Assembly: GCA_007131745.1 (NCBI GenBank)
Contig: SLPX01000423.1
Span: 1-32,102 of the forward strand
Length of the DNA stretch: 32,102 nucleotides
Direction: 5' to 3'
From: Myxococcales bacterium
Lineage (GTDB): Bacteria; Myxococcota; Polyangia; HGW-17; SLPX01
Positions 8,175-15,639 of this stretch are shown here, piece by piece; positions within the stretch are counted from its first letter, which is position 1, and every line of letters begins with the position of its first letter. A program made the translations under genes and the position numbers. The notes beneath the pieces are model-generated. The model did not search any database. It was not told the DNA's origin and was given only the letters and a program-made list of their open reading frames with translations.

Positions 8175-8942
8175 TTATGTGCTTTTCTTGTCTGGTTTGG
8201 TTTCTGTTCTATCAGCCCCTTTTTTTTCGTCGTTCTTTTCGTCGCTCTTATCGTCGCTTTTTTCGTCGCTCTTATCGTCGTTCTTTTCGTCGTTCTTATC
8301 TTTAACGTTTTTCTTGTCTTTGCCGTCGTCCTTCCGTTTTTTCCCCTTTTTGTCTTTCATATCGTCGGACTTCTTGCCTTTGGTGTTTTCTGCTTCTTCG
8401 TAATCCTTCCAACTAAAGAGGATCTGGATCATCATCAGGCCCACGCCGACCACTAGAGCAGCGTCGGCTATATTGAATGCAGGCCACGGCCAGGTCCAAC
8501 TTATCCGTTCGGTTACCCAGACAACAATGAAGTCGGTCACTTCTCCGTATAGGATCCTGTCCCATAAATTACCTACCGCGCCTCCGGTTACAAGCGACAA
8601 CGCCGTAATGAACGTGGTTGATTCAGCCTCGGGCCGGTGGAGCAGGTAAAAGATCAAGCCGAGAGCGAAGATGCCCACTATGATCAACCACCAGCGGCCC
8701 CCTTTGGCGTCGGCGAACATTCCGAAAGCCGCACCTGGATTGAAAGAAAGGCGAAACTCGAATCGACCGTCGATGATTGGAATTCTATCCTGTTTTCCGT
8801 CATCCGGGTCTTCTACATATCGCCGGGCATGGGGTGAACGAAGAGCACTGCGCGCCCAGATTTTTGTCGCCTGGTCTGCTGCAAAAGATGTCAGTCCGAC
8901 GATTGCCAGGATCAGATAACGTTTTTTCATTTCAGGACGCAT
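8175..8942 (-). CDS. lspA: Lipoprotein signal peptidase II with long charged C-terminal tail
   Basis: This inner-membrane aspartic protease cleaves signal peptides of diacylglyceryl-modified prolipoproteins. The ATG at 8942 is chosen because AGAGG (8947-8951) lies 4 nt upstream; a TTG at 8957 would include that site in the coding region. The 255-residue product shows AADQATKIWA (21-30), FNPGAAFG (67-74), GGAVGNLWDRI (120-130) and the catalytic Asp pair in VTDF (Asp137) and NIADA (Asp160), with four hydrophobic segments. The usual length is about 160-180. The excess is a tail of about 68 residues (188-255) made almost only of Lys, Asp, Glu, Ser and Asn with an eight-residue repeat. Gram-negative cells with several lipoproteins, as here, need this enzyme. 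It is 92 bases downstream of ileS, a common pairing. Confidence 0.95.
   Translation of the reverse strand: MRPEMKKRYLILAIVGLTSFAADQATKIWARSALRSPHARRYVEDPDDGKQDRIPIIDGRFEFRLSFNPGAAFGMFADAKGGRWWLIIVGIFALGLIFYLLHRPEAESTTFITALSLVTGGAVGNLWDRILYGEVTDFIVVWVTERISWTWPWPAFNIADAALVVGVGLMMIQILFSWKDYEEAENTKGKKSDDMKDKKGKKRKDDGKDKKNVKDKNDEKNDDKSDEKSDDKSDEKNDEKKGADRTETKPDKKST
8222..8300 (-). repeat. Short tandem repeat coding the LspA charged tail
   Basis: Within the 3' end of lspA a 24-base period is visible: the 17-mer cgtcgctcttatcgtcg occurs at about 8240 and again at about 8264, flanked by shorter variants. The period keeps the reading frame and encodes Asp-Asp-Lys-Ser-Asp-Glu-Lys-Ser/Asn-type units. 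It looks like a slippage-expanded microsatellite that could vary in copy number between strains. Confidence 0.7.
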
Positions 8943-9034
8943 GAAACCTCTTTTCAAAAGCCGGCGGTTACCTAATGTTGTTCCGCGTGTCTTTTTCGCC
9001 GGTGCATTTTTCCCGACGGGTTGTTTGCGTTAGA

Positions 9035-11830
9035 TCAGCTATATGACTTTTCAAGCACTCTTCCGCAACGGGGGCAGACTTCCCCCCATTGTCCCGCGTC
9101 GACGGGTTCTTCGGTTCTTTTCCAACACCTGGGGCACTTGATCCCGGGTGCGTGTTCCACCGTGACTTCGGGTTCTTCCAAATCGCTCTCTTCTCGATTG
9201 TTTTCGGTGATGGAGACTCTTGACACGATGAACAAATCCGCCAGAGCAGCAGATCTCTCCTCCAGGACCTTTCGTTGGAAATCGGATGCCGGCTTCAGGA
9301 TTACAGAGGCGTCAAGGCTGTGATGTTTTTCCGCCCGGAATGGCTCGAGCGCCCTGGTCACCGCGCTCCGTACCAGTTTCAGTTCGTCCCATGCTTCTTC
9401 CAGCTTTGCATTCTTGTTTTCCGGCTGCAACTTTGGAAAACGGCCGAGATGAACACTTTCAGTATTTCTTTCGATGCTTGGAATGTATTTCCAGATGTCT
9501 TCCGATGTGAAGCTCAGGATCGGAGCGGAAATAAGCGCCAGTGTTTTCGCTATGTCGTGAATGGTCGACTGGGCGGACCGCCTTGTTTTGCCGGTCTCTT
9601 CCTCGCAATAAAGCCGATCTTTTACGATATCCAGGTAGAGGGAACTCAAGTCGTTTGAAGAAAAACTCAAGAGAGAGTGATAAACCTTGTGAAACTCGTA
9701 CTGTTCATAGGCTCTTGCAGTTTTTTCTATGAGTCCTTCCACCCTGGAAAGGATCCACCGATCTTCTTCTTCTCTTTCTTCAGGCGCAACGTAATTTTTT
9801 TCGGGGTCGAAGTCCGACAAGTTGCCCAGGAGAAAACGGCAGGTGTTCCGGATACGCCGATAACCTTCGCCCAGTCTTTTCAGGATTTCTTCCGAAATCC
9901 GGATGTCGTTTCTGTAATCTTCGGACGCCACCCAGAGGCGGAATATTTCCGCGCCCGACCGATCCAGGATCTTATTGGGGGGCGAGTAGTTTTTCAGGGT
10001 TTTCGAGTAAGGCTGTCCATCCTTGTTCACAACGAAGCCGTGAGTCAAAACAGCCTTATAAGGCGCCGCGTTCCTGGTTGCGACCCCGGTGAGAAGCGCT
10101 GAGTGAAACCAACCCCTGTGCTGATCGCTTCCCTCCAAGTAGAGATCCACCGGTATTCCAAGCGCTTTATCCTTTTCACAAACCGCGGCCCAGCTCACCC
10201 CTGATTCAAACCAAACGTCCACGATGTCCGTTTCTTTCTTGAACTTCGAGCAGCCGCATTTCTTGCATTTGCAATCTTGGGGGATCAGAGCGCTTGGTTC
10301 GTTTTCAAACCAGTGATCCGAGCCGTGCTCCGCGAAGAGATCGGCCACGTGATAGGCGGTATCCGCGTCCAGCAACGGTTCGTCGCAGTCGTTGCAATAG
10401 AAAATGGGAAGAGGCACTCCCCATACTCGCTGGCGAGAAAGGCACCAATCCGGACGTCCTTCCACCATGCCGAAGATGCGGTCACGGCCCCAGTGTGGAA
10501 TCCACTTCGTCTTGTCGATTTCTTCCAGCGCTCTCCGCCTGAACCCGTTATGTTCCAGGTCGGCGAACCACTGGGGTGTCGCCCTGAAAACGATTGGTTG
10601 CTTGCAGCGCCAGCAGTTTGGATAGGAGTGTTCCACCTGCTGACCCTTCGGGTTCAAAAGGGCGTTTTTTTCCACCAGGTCGGCGATTACCGCGTCGTTC
10701 GCCTCATGAACGTATTTTCCCTCATATGCCGGCGCTTCGGAGGTGAAGCATCCCTTATCGTCTACGGGCGCAAAAATGTCCAGGTCGTGTTCAATGCCTA
10801 CACGATAGTCCTCAGCGCCGTGGCCCGGCGCTGTATGCACAAGTCCTGTTCCCTGTTCAAGTGTCACGTGCGGAGCGGACCATACTCGAAAATCGTTTTC
10901 TTTTTTTGGTTTCATCAGGGGGTGCGTGTATCGCTTTCCCACCAGTTGCTCGACATCGATCTCTATTCTGTTTTGTGCATCCAGTTTGCAGTCTTCAAGA
11001 AAAGAATCTGCAAGCTCTTTTGCGACAATGTAATACTCTCCATTGATTTCAATCGCCTGGTATTTGTAGTCGGGCCACACTACGACCGCCAGGTTGGCCG
11101 GAATGGTCCAGGGCGTGGTCGTCCAGATCGCCAGGTTGACTTTCTTTCCCTTGAAAGAATCCCCCAGATATGACGGGTCTTCTTCGAGCGGCAGTTTCAC
11201 GTATATGGACGGCGATTTTCTCTCTCCGTACTCCACTTCCGCCTCGGCCAGGGCGGTGCTGCAGGATCCGCACCAGTATACCGGCTTTCTGCCGCGGTAC
11301 AGGTATCCTCCTTCGATGAACTTGCCAAGCTCCCTGACGATTGTCGCCTCGTATTCCTTGTCCAGAGTAAGGTAGGGCTTCTCCCAATCTCCGAAACATC
11401 CGAGCCGCTTGAATTCTTCACGCTGCACGTCCACAAAATCCAAGGCGTAATCACGACAAAGACGCCTGCGTTCCACGAGCGGAACCGAGTCTTTTTCCTT
11501 GCCAAGGGTCCGGTCGACGTGGATCTCGATGGGAAGGCCGTGGCAATCCCAGCCGGGCCGGAAATATGTCTTTGCCCCGGTCATCGTCCGGTACTTGACG
11601 ACAATGTCTTTGAGCACCTTATTCAAAATATGGCCGTAGTGAATATTTCCGTTCGCATATGGAGGGCCGTCGTGTAAAACAAAAAGAGGACCGTCCTTGC
11701 GGCTTTGAAGAATTTTTTCGTGGAGATCCGTATCTTCCCACTCTTTCAGAATTTCAGGTTCTCTTTTCGCAAGGTTGGCCTTCATGCGAAAATCGGTTTT
11801 CGGCAGGTTGAGTGTGTCTTTTAAATCCAC
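9035..11830 (-). CDS. ileS: Isoleucyl-tRNA synthetase
   Basis: A 931-residue class I aminoacyl-tRNA synthetase that charges tRNA-Ile; the length is normal for bacterial IleRS. The HIGH motif is HYGH at 64-67 inside GPPYANGNIHYGH. GWDCHGLPIE, the CP1 editing segment (WTTTPWTIPANLA) and VDVWFESGVSW are all present. The KMSKS loop is unusual, DGQPYSKTLKNY, keeping only the second Ser-Lys pair. The C-terminal zinc site is intact with Cys899, Cys902, Cys919 and Cys922 (KCPRCW ... CPRCGR). The start is a GTG at 11830 with AGGAG 9 nt upstream; no better ATG exists. A strong promoter and a leader of about 147 nt precede it. lspA follows on the same strand. Confidence 0.96.
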   Translation of the reverse strand: MDLKDTLNLPKTDFRMKANLAKREPEILKEWEDTDLHEKILQSRKDGPLFVLHDGPPYANGNIHYGHILNKVLKDIVVKYRTMTGAKTYFRPGWDCHGLPIEIHVDRTLGKEKDSVPLVERRRLCRDYALDFVDVQREEFKRLGCFGDWEKPYLTLDKEYEATIVRELGKFIEGGYLYRGRKPVYWCGSCSTALAEAEVEYGERKSPSIYVKLPLEEDPSYLGDSFKGKKVNLAIWTTTPWTIPANLAVVVWPDYKYQAIEINGEYYIVAKELADSFLEDCKLDAQNRIEIDVEQLVGKRYTHPLMKPKKENDFRVWSAPHVTLEQGTGLVHTAPGHGAEDYRVGIEHDLDIFAPVDDKGCFTSEAPAYEGKYVHEANDAVIADLVEKNALLNPKGQQVEHSYPNCWRCKQPIVFRATPQWFADLEHNGFRRRALEEIDKTKWIPHWGRDRIFGMVEGRPDWCLSRQRVWGVPLPIFYCNDCDEPLLDADTAYHVADLFAEHGSDHWFENEPSALIPQDCKCKKCGCSKFKKETDIVDVWFESGVSWAAVCEKDKALGIPVDLYLEGSDQHRGWFHSALLTGVATRNAAPYKAVLTHGFVVNKDGQPYSKTLKNYSPPNKILDRSGAEIFRLWVASEDYRNDIRISEEILKRLGEGYRRIRNTCRFLLGNLSDFDPEKNYVAPEEREEEDRWILSRVEGLIEKTARAYEQYEFHKVYHSLLSFSSNDLSSLYLDIVKDRLYCEEETGKTRRSAQSTIHDIAKTLALISAPILSFTSEDIWKYIPSIERNTESVHLGRFPKLQPENKNAKLEEAWDELKLVRSAVTRALEPFRAEKHHSLDASVILKPASDFQRKVLEERSAALADLFIVSRVSITENNREESDLEEPEVTVEHAPGIKCPRCWKRTEEPVDAGQWGEVCPRCGRVLEKSYS

Positions 11831-11908
11831 GGCGCCGTACTCCTGGATCCGCAGATAAAATCCACGGATTTATGAATGAAGGTAAACGAAAAAGCTCTGT
11901 TTGCGATG

Positions 11909-11933
11909 CCCTGATCACCCCGTCTAATCAGGG
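11909..11933 (-). promoter_or_regulatory. Hairpin in the ileS leader
   Basis: Inside the predicted untranslated leader, ccctgat at 11909-11915 pairs with atcaggg at 11927-11933 (7 bp, 11-nt loop). A second, mutually exclusive stem (ACCCC with GGGGT) can form in the same stretch. I find no T-box consensus, so a tRNA-sensing role is not supported. It may be an mRNA-stability or attenuation element. Confidence 0.35.
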
Positions 11934-11983
11934 GTTTAAGCGCTCAGCGGAGTTGTCACAGGGCCGCAAAACAGCATCGGCGG

Positions 11984-12011
11984 ACTATAGCAAACCACCC
12001 CCGGCTGTCAA
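11984..12011 (-). promoter_or_regulatory. Sigma70-type promoter for ileS-lspA
   Basis: Read on the minus strand there is a perfect TTGACA (plus-strand 12006-12011), a 16-bp spacer and TATAGT (11984-11989), matching 5 of 6 consensus -10 bases. Transcription would begin near 11977, leaving a leader of about 147 nt before the ileS GTG. It is the best promoter match in the window. Confidence 0.75.
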
Positions 12012-12202
12012 TAAGACGGACTTCCATACCAAACCCTGATTTCGAGCATCCTTCACAGGTACCTCAACGGTCGACTTGTTGAAAAGAGATGATGATTGCA
12101 CAACAACAGAATGAACCAGCCACGTGAGCTGAGTTGTCGATCATCGAGTCCAGTGCCGCAGTCGCCTTGGTAAGCATCGTGATACCAGTCCTAAGCTCGG
12201 CT

Positions 12203-12715
12203 TCATCGCGGTTGCCTTCGCCTGGGCACTGGGACAGGCGCAACAGGCTGATGCGCCATCAGTCCATGATCGCCGGTCAGGATTTCCACCTCATACCCCA
12301 TCCGGGCGTAATGTTCGGCAACATCCTTTATGGTGACGTCACCCAAAGTCAGTCTTTGTGCTGCAAAATCGGGCCATGAATCGGCCAAATCCTTTAGTTT
12401 TTCTGAAGACCACAACACAGACTGGTCGGAAAAAGCCGCCCATGGCGTTTGCCGGTCTGCGCTTTTACGCATCAAATCCGCCAATCGGTTCCCTCGTTCT
12501 CTTCGGCTATGGGCGGCTTGAGCGATATGGTTGCCGGTTTCGATAATGGTCGCCAACGGCAATACGAAAACCGTATTGACATCCTTCTCGGCTTCAATTT
12601 TTTGGTCAACCCTCTGTCTGTCCCACTTGTCATAATCCGGTCCGCATCCATCCATTCCCGGAACATCAAGCCAGACGCACAGAATACTGGTATCGATGAT
12701 CAGAACGCGTTTCAC
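12203..12715 (-). CDS. PIN-domain-like nuclease paired with an ATPase
   Basis: A 170-residue protein that starts like a PIN nuclease: strand IIDTS with Asp8, a conserved acidic residue in ATIIETGNH (Glu59), then LGDVTI (Asp126) and ILTGDHGL (Asp149). These four acids match the metal-binding set of PIN-family ribonucleases. The last dozen residues are Pro/Arg-rich. The start is a GTG at 12715, whose GTGA overlaps the stop of the upstream ATPase gene, with a GGAGGGCGG-type ribosome binding site inside the end of that gene. Coupled translation implies the two act together. VapC-type toxins are shorter (about 130 residues) and pair with small DNA-binding antitoxins, so this is probably a nuclease effector gated by the ATPase. 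The substrate is unknown. Confidence 0.75.
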   Translation of the reverse strand: MKRVLIIDTSILCVWLDVPGMDGCGPDYDKWDRQRVDQKIEAEKDVNTVFVLPLATIIETGNHIAQAAHSRRERGNRLADLMRKSADRQTPWAAFSDQSVLWSSEKLKDLADSWPDFAAQRLTLGDVTIKDVAEHYARMGYEVEILTGDHGLMAHQPVAPVPVPRRRQPR

Positions 12716-13959
12716 CTTCCGCCCTCCTGCTTGAGGGCGAATTCGATATGCCCTTCCGTGGAGAGGCGTCCAAGGCCGCCGCCGGCCATCAGTTTCGGCA
12801 ATTGCCGGATGTCTTCGAGTTGCGTCAGTTTGCTGAATCCGGTGATGTCATCACGATGAGCTACGGTAATAAAGGGTACCATGGAAACACCGGCTGCATC
12901 CAGCAGGGCAGGATTGTGAGTGGTCACCAACACATCGATATTTCGTTCCTGTCCGAGTTTTTTAAGCATGTCGACAAGAAAACGTGCCCGCGAAGGATGC
13001 AGGCCGTTATCCACCTCTTCGATCACCAGCAGGCTGCCGGGCTCACGGGTCAAAAGGGCTGTGACAACGGCCAGATAGCGCAATGTGCCGTCGGACATTC
13101 CGCGCGCATCCACCACGTGTGCCGGCTGGTTTTCCCAACCTTCTTCACAATAGAGCATGGCATCGGTCTTGAATTTGCCGACCGGCTCCGTCCAAATTCG
13201 TCTGATGTCGCGTTCTGGCAACTCTTTAAGGTAATGGGTCAGGTTTCTTTCAGCATTTGATCTTCTTTCTTCTTCCATACCCGCCAGAACTCCGGCGATA
13301 TTTGAGCCGTCGGGCAGCAGTTTTTCCGACAGCGCCGTGTAATCGCGCATGTGGCTGGGAATGGGATCAAAGACGAATATCTTCTGCATCTGGGAGAGTA
13401 CGCGTTTCGCTCCTTCCTGCACTTTTTTCCTAACATTCAGGGTTTCGACCTGAGCGATAATGATATTGGAGCGTTTCAAATCAAACCGCTTGCCGCGACC
13501 CTGGGTTTCTGTTGGGAAACAAGTGGGTATTCCCGGCGAATTGGATTCTTCCTGCTTGGTCTGAAAAAGTATTTTTTCTCTCTCGCTTCTTGGGCCATAG
13601 GTCAGAAGAGAAAGCTTTTCCGCATGAACTTCGGCCCTTGTGCCATTGACCAGCACGGTCAGGTCATAACGGTAATCCTGTTTCTCTTTGTCGCTCTCCA
13701 GTATAACCGATAGCTTGAATCGGTTTTCCGGTTTGCGGCAGATCCACTCTATGCCCCCGCGAAGAGCGGGAAGGTTTCCATTTCCAGCGATCGCTGGAAA
13801 AATAGCGACACCCTGGCTTACACGATTCAGGAAGAGAAGTGCATCCAGAGCGTTGGATTTTCCGCCGGCGTTGCTGCCGATCAATACGGTTAATGGATCG
13901 ATGTAAAGCTTGGCATCTTGAAAGCTTTTCCAATTGACAAGCCTGAGTTCCTTGATCAT
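12712..13959 (-). CDS. SMC/ABC-like AAA ATPase (AAA_21 type) of a nuclease module
   Basis: A 415-residue ATPase. It has an N-terminal IKELRLVNWKSF strand, Walker A GSNAGGKS at 28-35, a helical/variable middle (about 100-270), the signature RGMSDGTLRYLA at 286-297, Walker B LLVIEEVD at 310-317 followed by NGLHPSR, and the H-loop His348 in VTTHNP. This is the arrangement of RecF/OLD-like AAA_21 ATPases, which dimerise around ATP and often control nuclease partners in phage-defence pairs such as Septu or PARIS. No TOPRIM nuclease domain is fused to it. The ATG at 13959 has GGAAGG about 11 nt upstream. The partner PIN gene overlaps its stop. A defence role is inferred from architecture only. Confidence 0.85.
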   Translation of the reverse strand: MIKELRLVNWKSFQDAKLYIDPLTVLIGSNAGGKSNALDALLFLNRVSQGVAIFPAIAGNGNLPALRGGIEWICRKPENRFKLSVILESDKEKQDYRYDLTVLVNGTRAEVHAEKLSLLTYGPRSEREKILFQTKQEESNSPGIPTCFPTETQGRGKRFDLKRSNIIIAQVETLNVRKKVQEGAKRVLSQMQKIFVFDPIPSHMRDYTALSEKLLPDGSNIAGVLAGMEEERRSNAERNLTHYLKELPERDIRRIWTEPVGKFKTDAMLYCEEGWENQPAHVVDARGMSDGTLRYLAVVTALLTREPGSLLVIEEVDNGLHPSRARFLVDMLKKLGQERNIDVLVTTHNPALLDAAGVSMVPFITVAHRDDITGFSKLTQLEDIRQLPKLMAGGGLGRLSTEGHIEFALKQEGGR

Positions 13960-14331
13960 GACTATTCAACCTTCCAATGCTTGTGGGATGACCTTGCACG
14001 ATGTGGAGTACGTTCATCCCACATGGCGGCATCTAACAACTTCCTGCTGAAGTCGCGGTTTTGTCAAGATAGTTTGGTGGAGAATGGCAAAAAAGAAAAA
14101 CGTGTGCCGGTCGTTCCGCTTAATCAAACCCGTCTTTCTCTGAATCAAATCTTCTGCAGGGATATTTTGCGCAATCAGAAAAAACCTCTCGCACTGGATA
14201 TTTAACAGCGGGTTTCGATTTTCATCCGCCAAACCTCTTTCGCAAAGAACGGCTCTTCAGGAGATCTGTTTTTGGAACCCCTTGCAATGGGGTTTGAGCG
14301 TTGAAAAAGAACGTCTTGAATACCGTACGGT
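13960..14331. other. Intergenic region between ATPase-PIN module and hipBA remnant
   Basis: This 372-base gap between divergent genes holds the leader and promoter of the ATPase gene and the operator region of hipB. The only clear structures are the inverted repeat at 13982-14023 and the palindrome at 14320-14333. A TTGACA on the minus strand near 14065 has no -10 at proper spacing. No coding sequence is apparent. Confidence 0.4.
13982..14023 (-). promoter_or_regulatory. 10-bp perfect inverted repeat upstream of the ATPase gene
   Basis: TGTGGGATGA (13982-13991) is repeated as its exact reverse complement TCATCCCACA (14014-14023) with 22 bases between. It lies 23-64 bases upstream of the ATPase start codon, in its expected leader or promoter. 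It could be a two-site operator or a leader hairpin. No adjacent T-run makes it a terminator. Confidence 0.5.
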
Positions 14332-14333
14332 AT
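14320..14333 (+). promoter_or_regulatory. Palindromic operator candidate for hipB
   Basis: ATACCGTACGGTAT is a perfect 14-bp palindrome directly before the first HipB codons, and its right arm overlaps TATAAT (14331-14336). A symmetric site overlapping a -10 box is what an autorepressing HipB dimer would bind. No good -35 lies 16-18 bp upstream, so promoter activity is uncertain. Confidence 0.5.
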
Positions 14334-14592
14334 AATCACATCTGTTTCTGATCTGGGATCGATCATTCGTGAGTATCGCAAAGAGTTTGGCATACGACAG
14401 AACGAGGCTGCTGCACTGGCAGGGGTCGGCACGCGGTTTCTCTCTGAGTTGGAACGTGGCAAAGAAACTGCCGTGGTCGGCAAGGTGCTTCAAGTCCTAC
14501 AGCGTATGGGTCTTGATGTGTTGGTTGTCCCAAGAGGGTCAACGGCGGCGGGAGCCCGTGGTTCCGGCCGCAACAGGCAAAATAATCCATGA
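14332..14592 (+). CDS. hipB: HipB-like antitoxin (HTH XRE), start codon unclear
   Basis: An 86-residue frame that encodes a typical HipB-like repressor: SDLGSIIREYRKEFGIRQNE, ALAGVGTRFLSELERGK (the helix-turn-helix) and VVGKVLQVLQRMGLDV. In type II toxin-antitoxin modules HipB binds HipA and represses the operon. The homologous part begins within a few codons of an in-frame stop at 14317-14319, and no ATG, GTG or TTG exists between. The likely ancestral start is the ATA at 14332, which would need one base change to ATG; CTG at 14353 is the alternative. The TGA overlaps the ATG of hipA (ATGA). With hipA gutted, this is probably a decaying operon, though the HTH frame itself is intact. Confidence 0.7.
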   Translation: MITSVSDLGSIIREYRKEFGIRQNEAAALAGVGTRFLSELERGKETAVVGKVLQVLQRMGLDVLVVPRGSTAAGARGSGRNRQNNP

Positions 14593-15017
14593 GCGATGCG
14601 TTGAATGTATTTTTCCATGAAAAACTTGTAGGTGTTGTCCATCGTCAAGCCGATGACCGTATCGCCTTTGAGTATGCAGATTCCTGGCTGGATGACCCTC
14701 AATCGTTTTCAATATCCATTTCGCTTCCCCTGGCGGCCGGACTCAATCGCAGTAGAGCATCGCATGCTTTTTTCGCAAATTTGTTGCCGGAGGGCAATCT
14801 ACGTGTTGCCGTAGCGCGTCAACTCGGAATTTCGATTTCAAACGACTTCGCGTTGCTCGAGGCAATCGGCGGGACTCTTGCTGTCGAAATACCCAAGACT
14901 TTTGATGCCATCGCTGATGCCCATAGCGCCCGACACGGAGATTCGCCCATCATACAGCGAATCCGCCAATCGATTTTAAGGCAGTGTCGCCGTACACTCA
15001 AACTGATGAACCGGTGA
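14589..15017 (+). pseudogene. hipA: HipA toxin remnant with internal deletion of the kinase core
   Basis: A 142-residue frame overlapping hipB by 4 nt. Residues 1 to about 95 match the N-terminal subdomain of HipA kinases (FFHEKLVGVVHR, FSISISLPLAAG, FFANLLPEGNLR, NDFALLEAIGG). From about residue 96 the sequence jumps to what looks like the extreme HipA C-terminus (LAVEIPKTFDAIADAH, SPIIQRIRQSILRQCRRTL). Full HipA is about 410-440 residues, so roughly 280 residues are missing. These hold the P-loop, the catalytic Asp and the Mg site. The deletion kept the frame. The product cannot phosphorylate GltX. It might still bind HipB, but more likely the locus is a relic. Confidence 0.75.
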
Positions 15018-15369
15018 GGACCATAACTACAGTCATGACTCACCATCACCAAGTTGCATGAATCTTTTGTACAATATTGCGTCCGTGCCTCAGAATACTT
15101 CAGGCGGTACGGCTCAGGTGAATAATTTCTTTTTCACCTTCGGGTATGGAGCGGCTATCGGGAGAGACATAAAATTATTCTCCATGTAGCCTGCTTGAGA
15201 GTTTTTTTGCGTGATACAATAACGGCAGACATAATGATGCGATAGACAGGAGAATTTTCCCTGGAAACATATATGAGGCGGTCGAGGGTTGCTTGTCCGT
15301 AAACATAAAAGACGTCAAATTGAACTGTAAAATTATTTCCGTACTTAATCTTACATCGGAGGTCATCAA
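15018..15369. other. Intergenic region after hipA remnant
   Basis: 352 bases with no coding frame I can support. A 7-bp perfect hairpin (AGGTGAA at 15116-15122, TTCACCT at 15133-15139) lies about 100 bases past hipA; it lacks a T-run, so it is at best a weak terminator. The right half is more AT-rich and presumably holds the promoter of the small gene at 15370, but no clear box pair is visible. Confidence 0.35.
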
Positions 15370-15579
15370 ATGACAATAATTCAACCTATTTCTGATGTAA
15401 ACCAACGGGCTACAAATACGTTGATCAAGGAACTTGGAATTGTTGATACAATTCGTTTCTTGAATCAGTTCAGAGTTGGCGGCGGCAACTATACGGAAGA
15501 ACGGCGCCTAATTTTTAAAGGCAAGTCCGTTAAAGAGATTGTCGGTGAGATCAAGGCACAACGGAAGGAGACTGCCTAA
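15370..15579 (+). CDS. Small soluble protein, 69 residues, antitoxin-sized
   Basis: The ATG at 15370 follows GGAGG (15358-15362) at good spacing. The product has no membrane segment and reads as an ordered small protein: SDVNQRATNTLIKELGIV, then DTIRFLNQFRVGGGNYTEER and a C-terminal helix VKEIVGEIKAQRK. I recall a widespread small family with RFLNQF and GxYTxER signatures and no assigned function, sometimes beside toxin-antitoxin genes, but cannot verify it. Immediately downstream there is no intact partner, only the broken serpin, so any original partner may have been lost at the junction near 15600. Confidence 0.65.
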   Translation: MTIIQPISDVNQRATNTLIKELGIVDTIRFLNQFRVGGGNYTEERRLIFKGKSVKEIVGEIKAQRKETA

Positions 15580-15639
15580 CGATCGTATAAACTCGGACGT
15601 GACTTTCGCCGATGCTTCAGCCATGCCGGTTGATTGTGA

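Noticed and set aside
10277..11173. 298-codon rightward open frame
   Set aside because: Antisense to ileS, no ribosome binding site, no family resemblance.
11831..12000. T-box riboswitch for ileS
   Set aside because: The conserved AGGGUGGNACCGCG antiterminator sequence is absent; GGGTGG lies in the promoter spacer.
12060..12200. Small open frame downstream of the PIN gene on the minus strand
   Set aside because: 36 codons from its only ATG, no ribosome binding site, no recognisable family.
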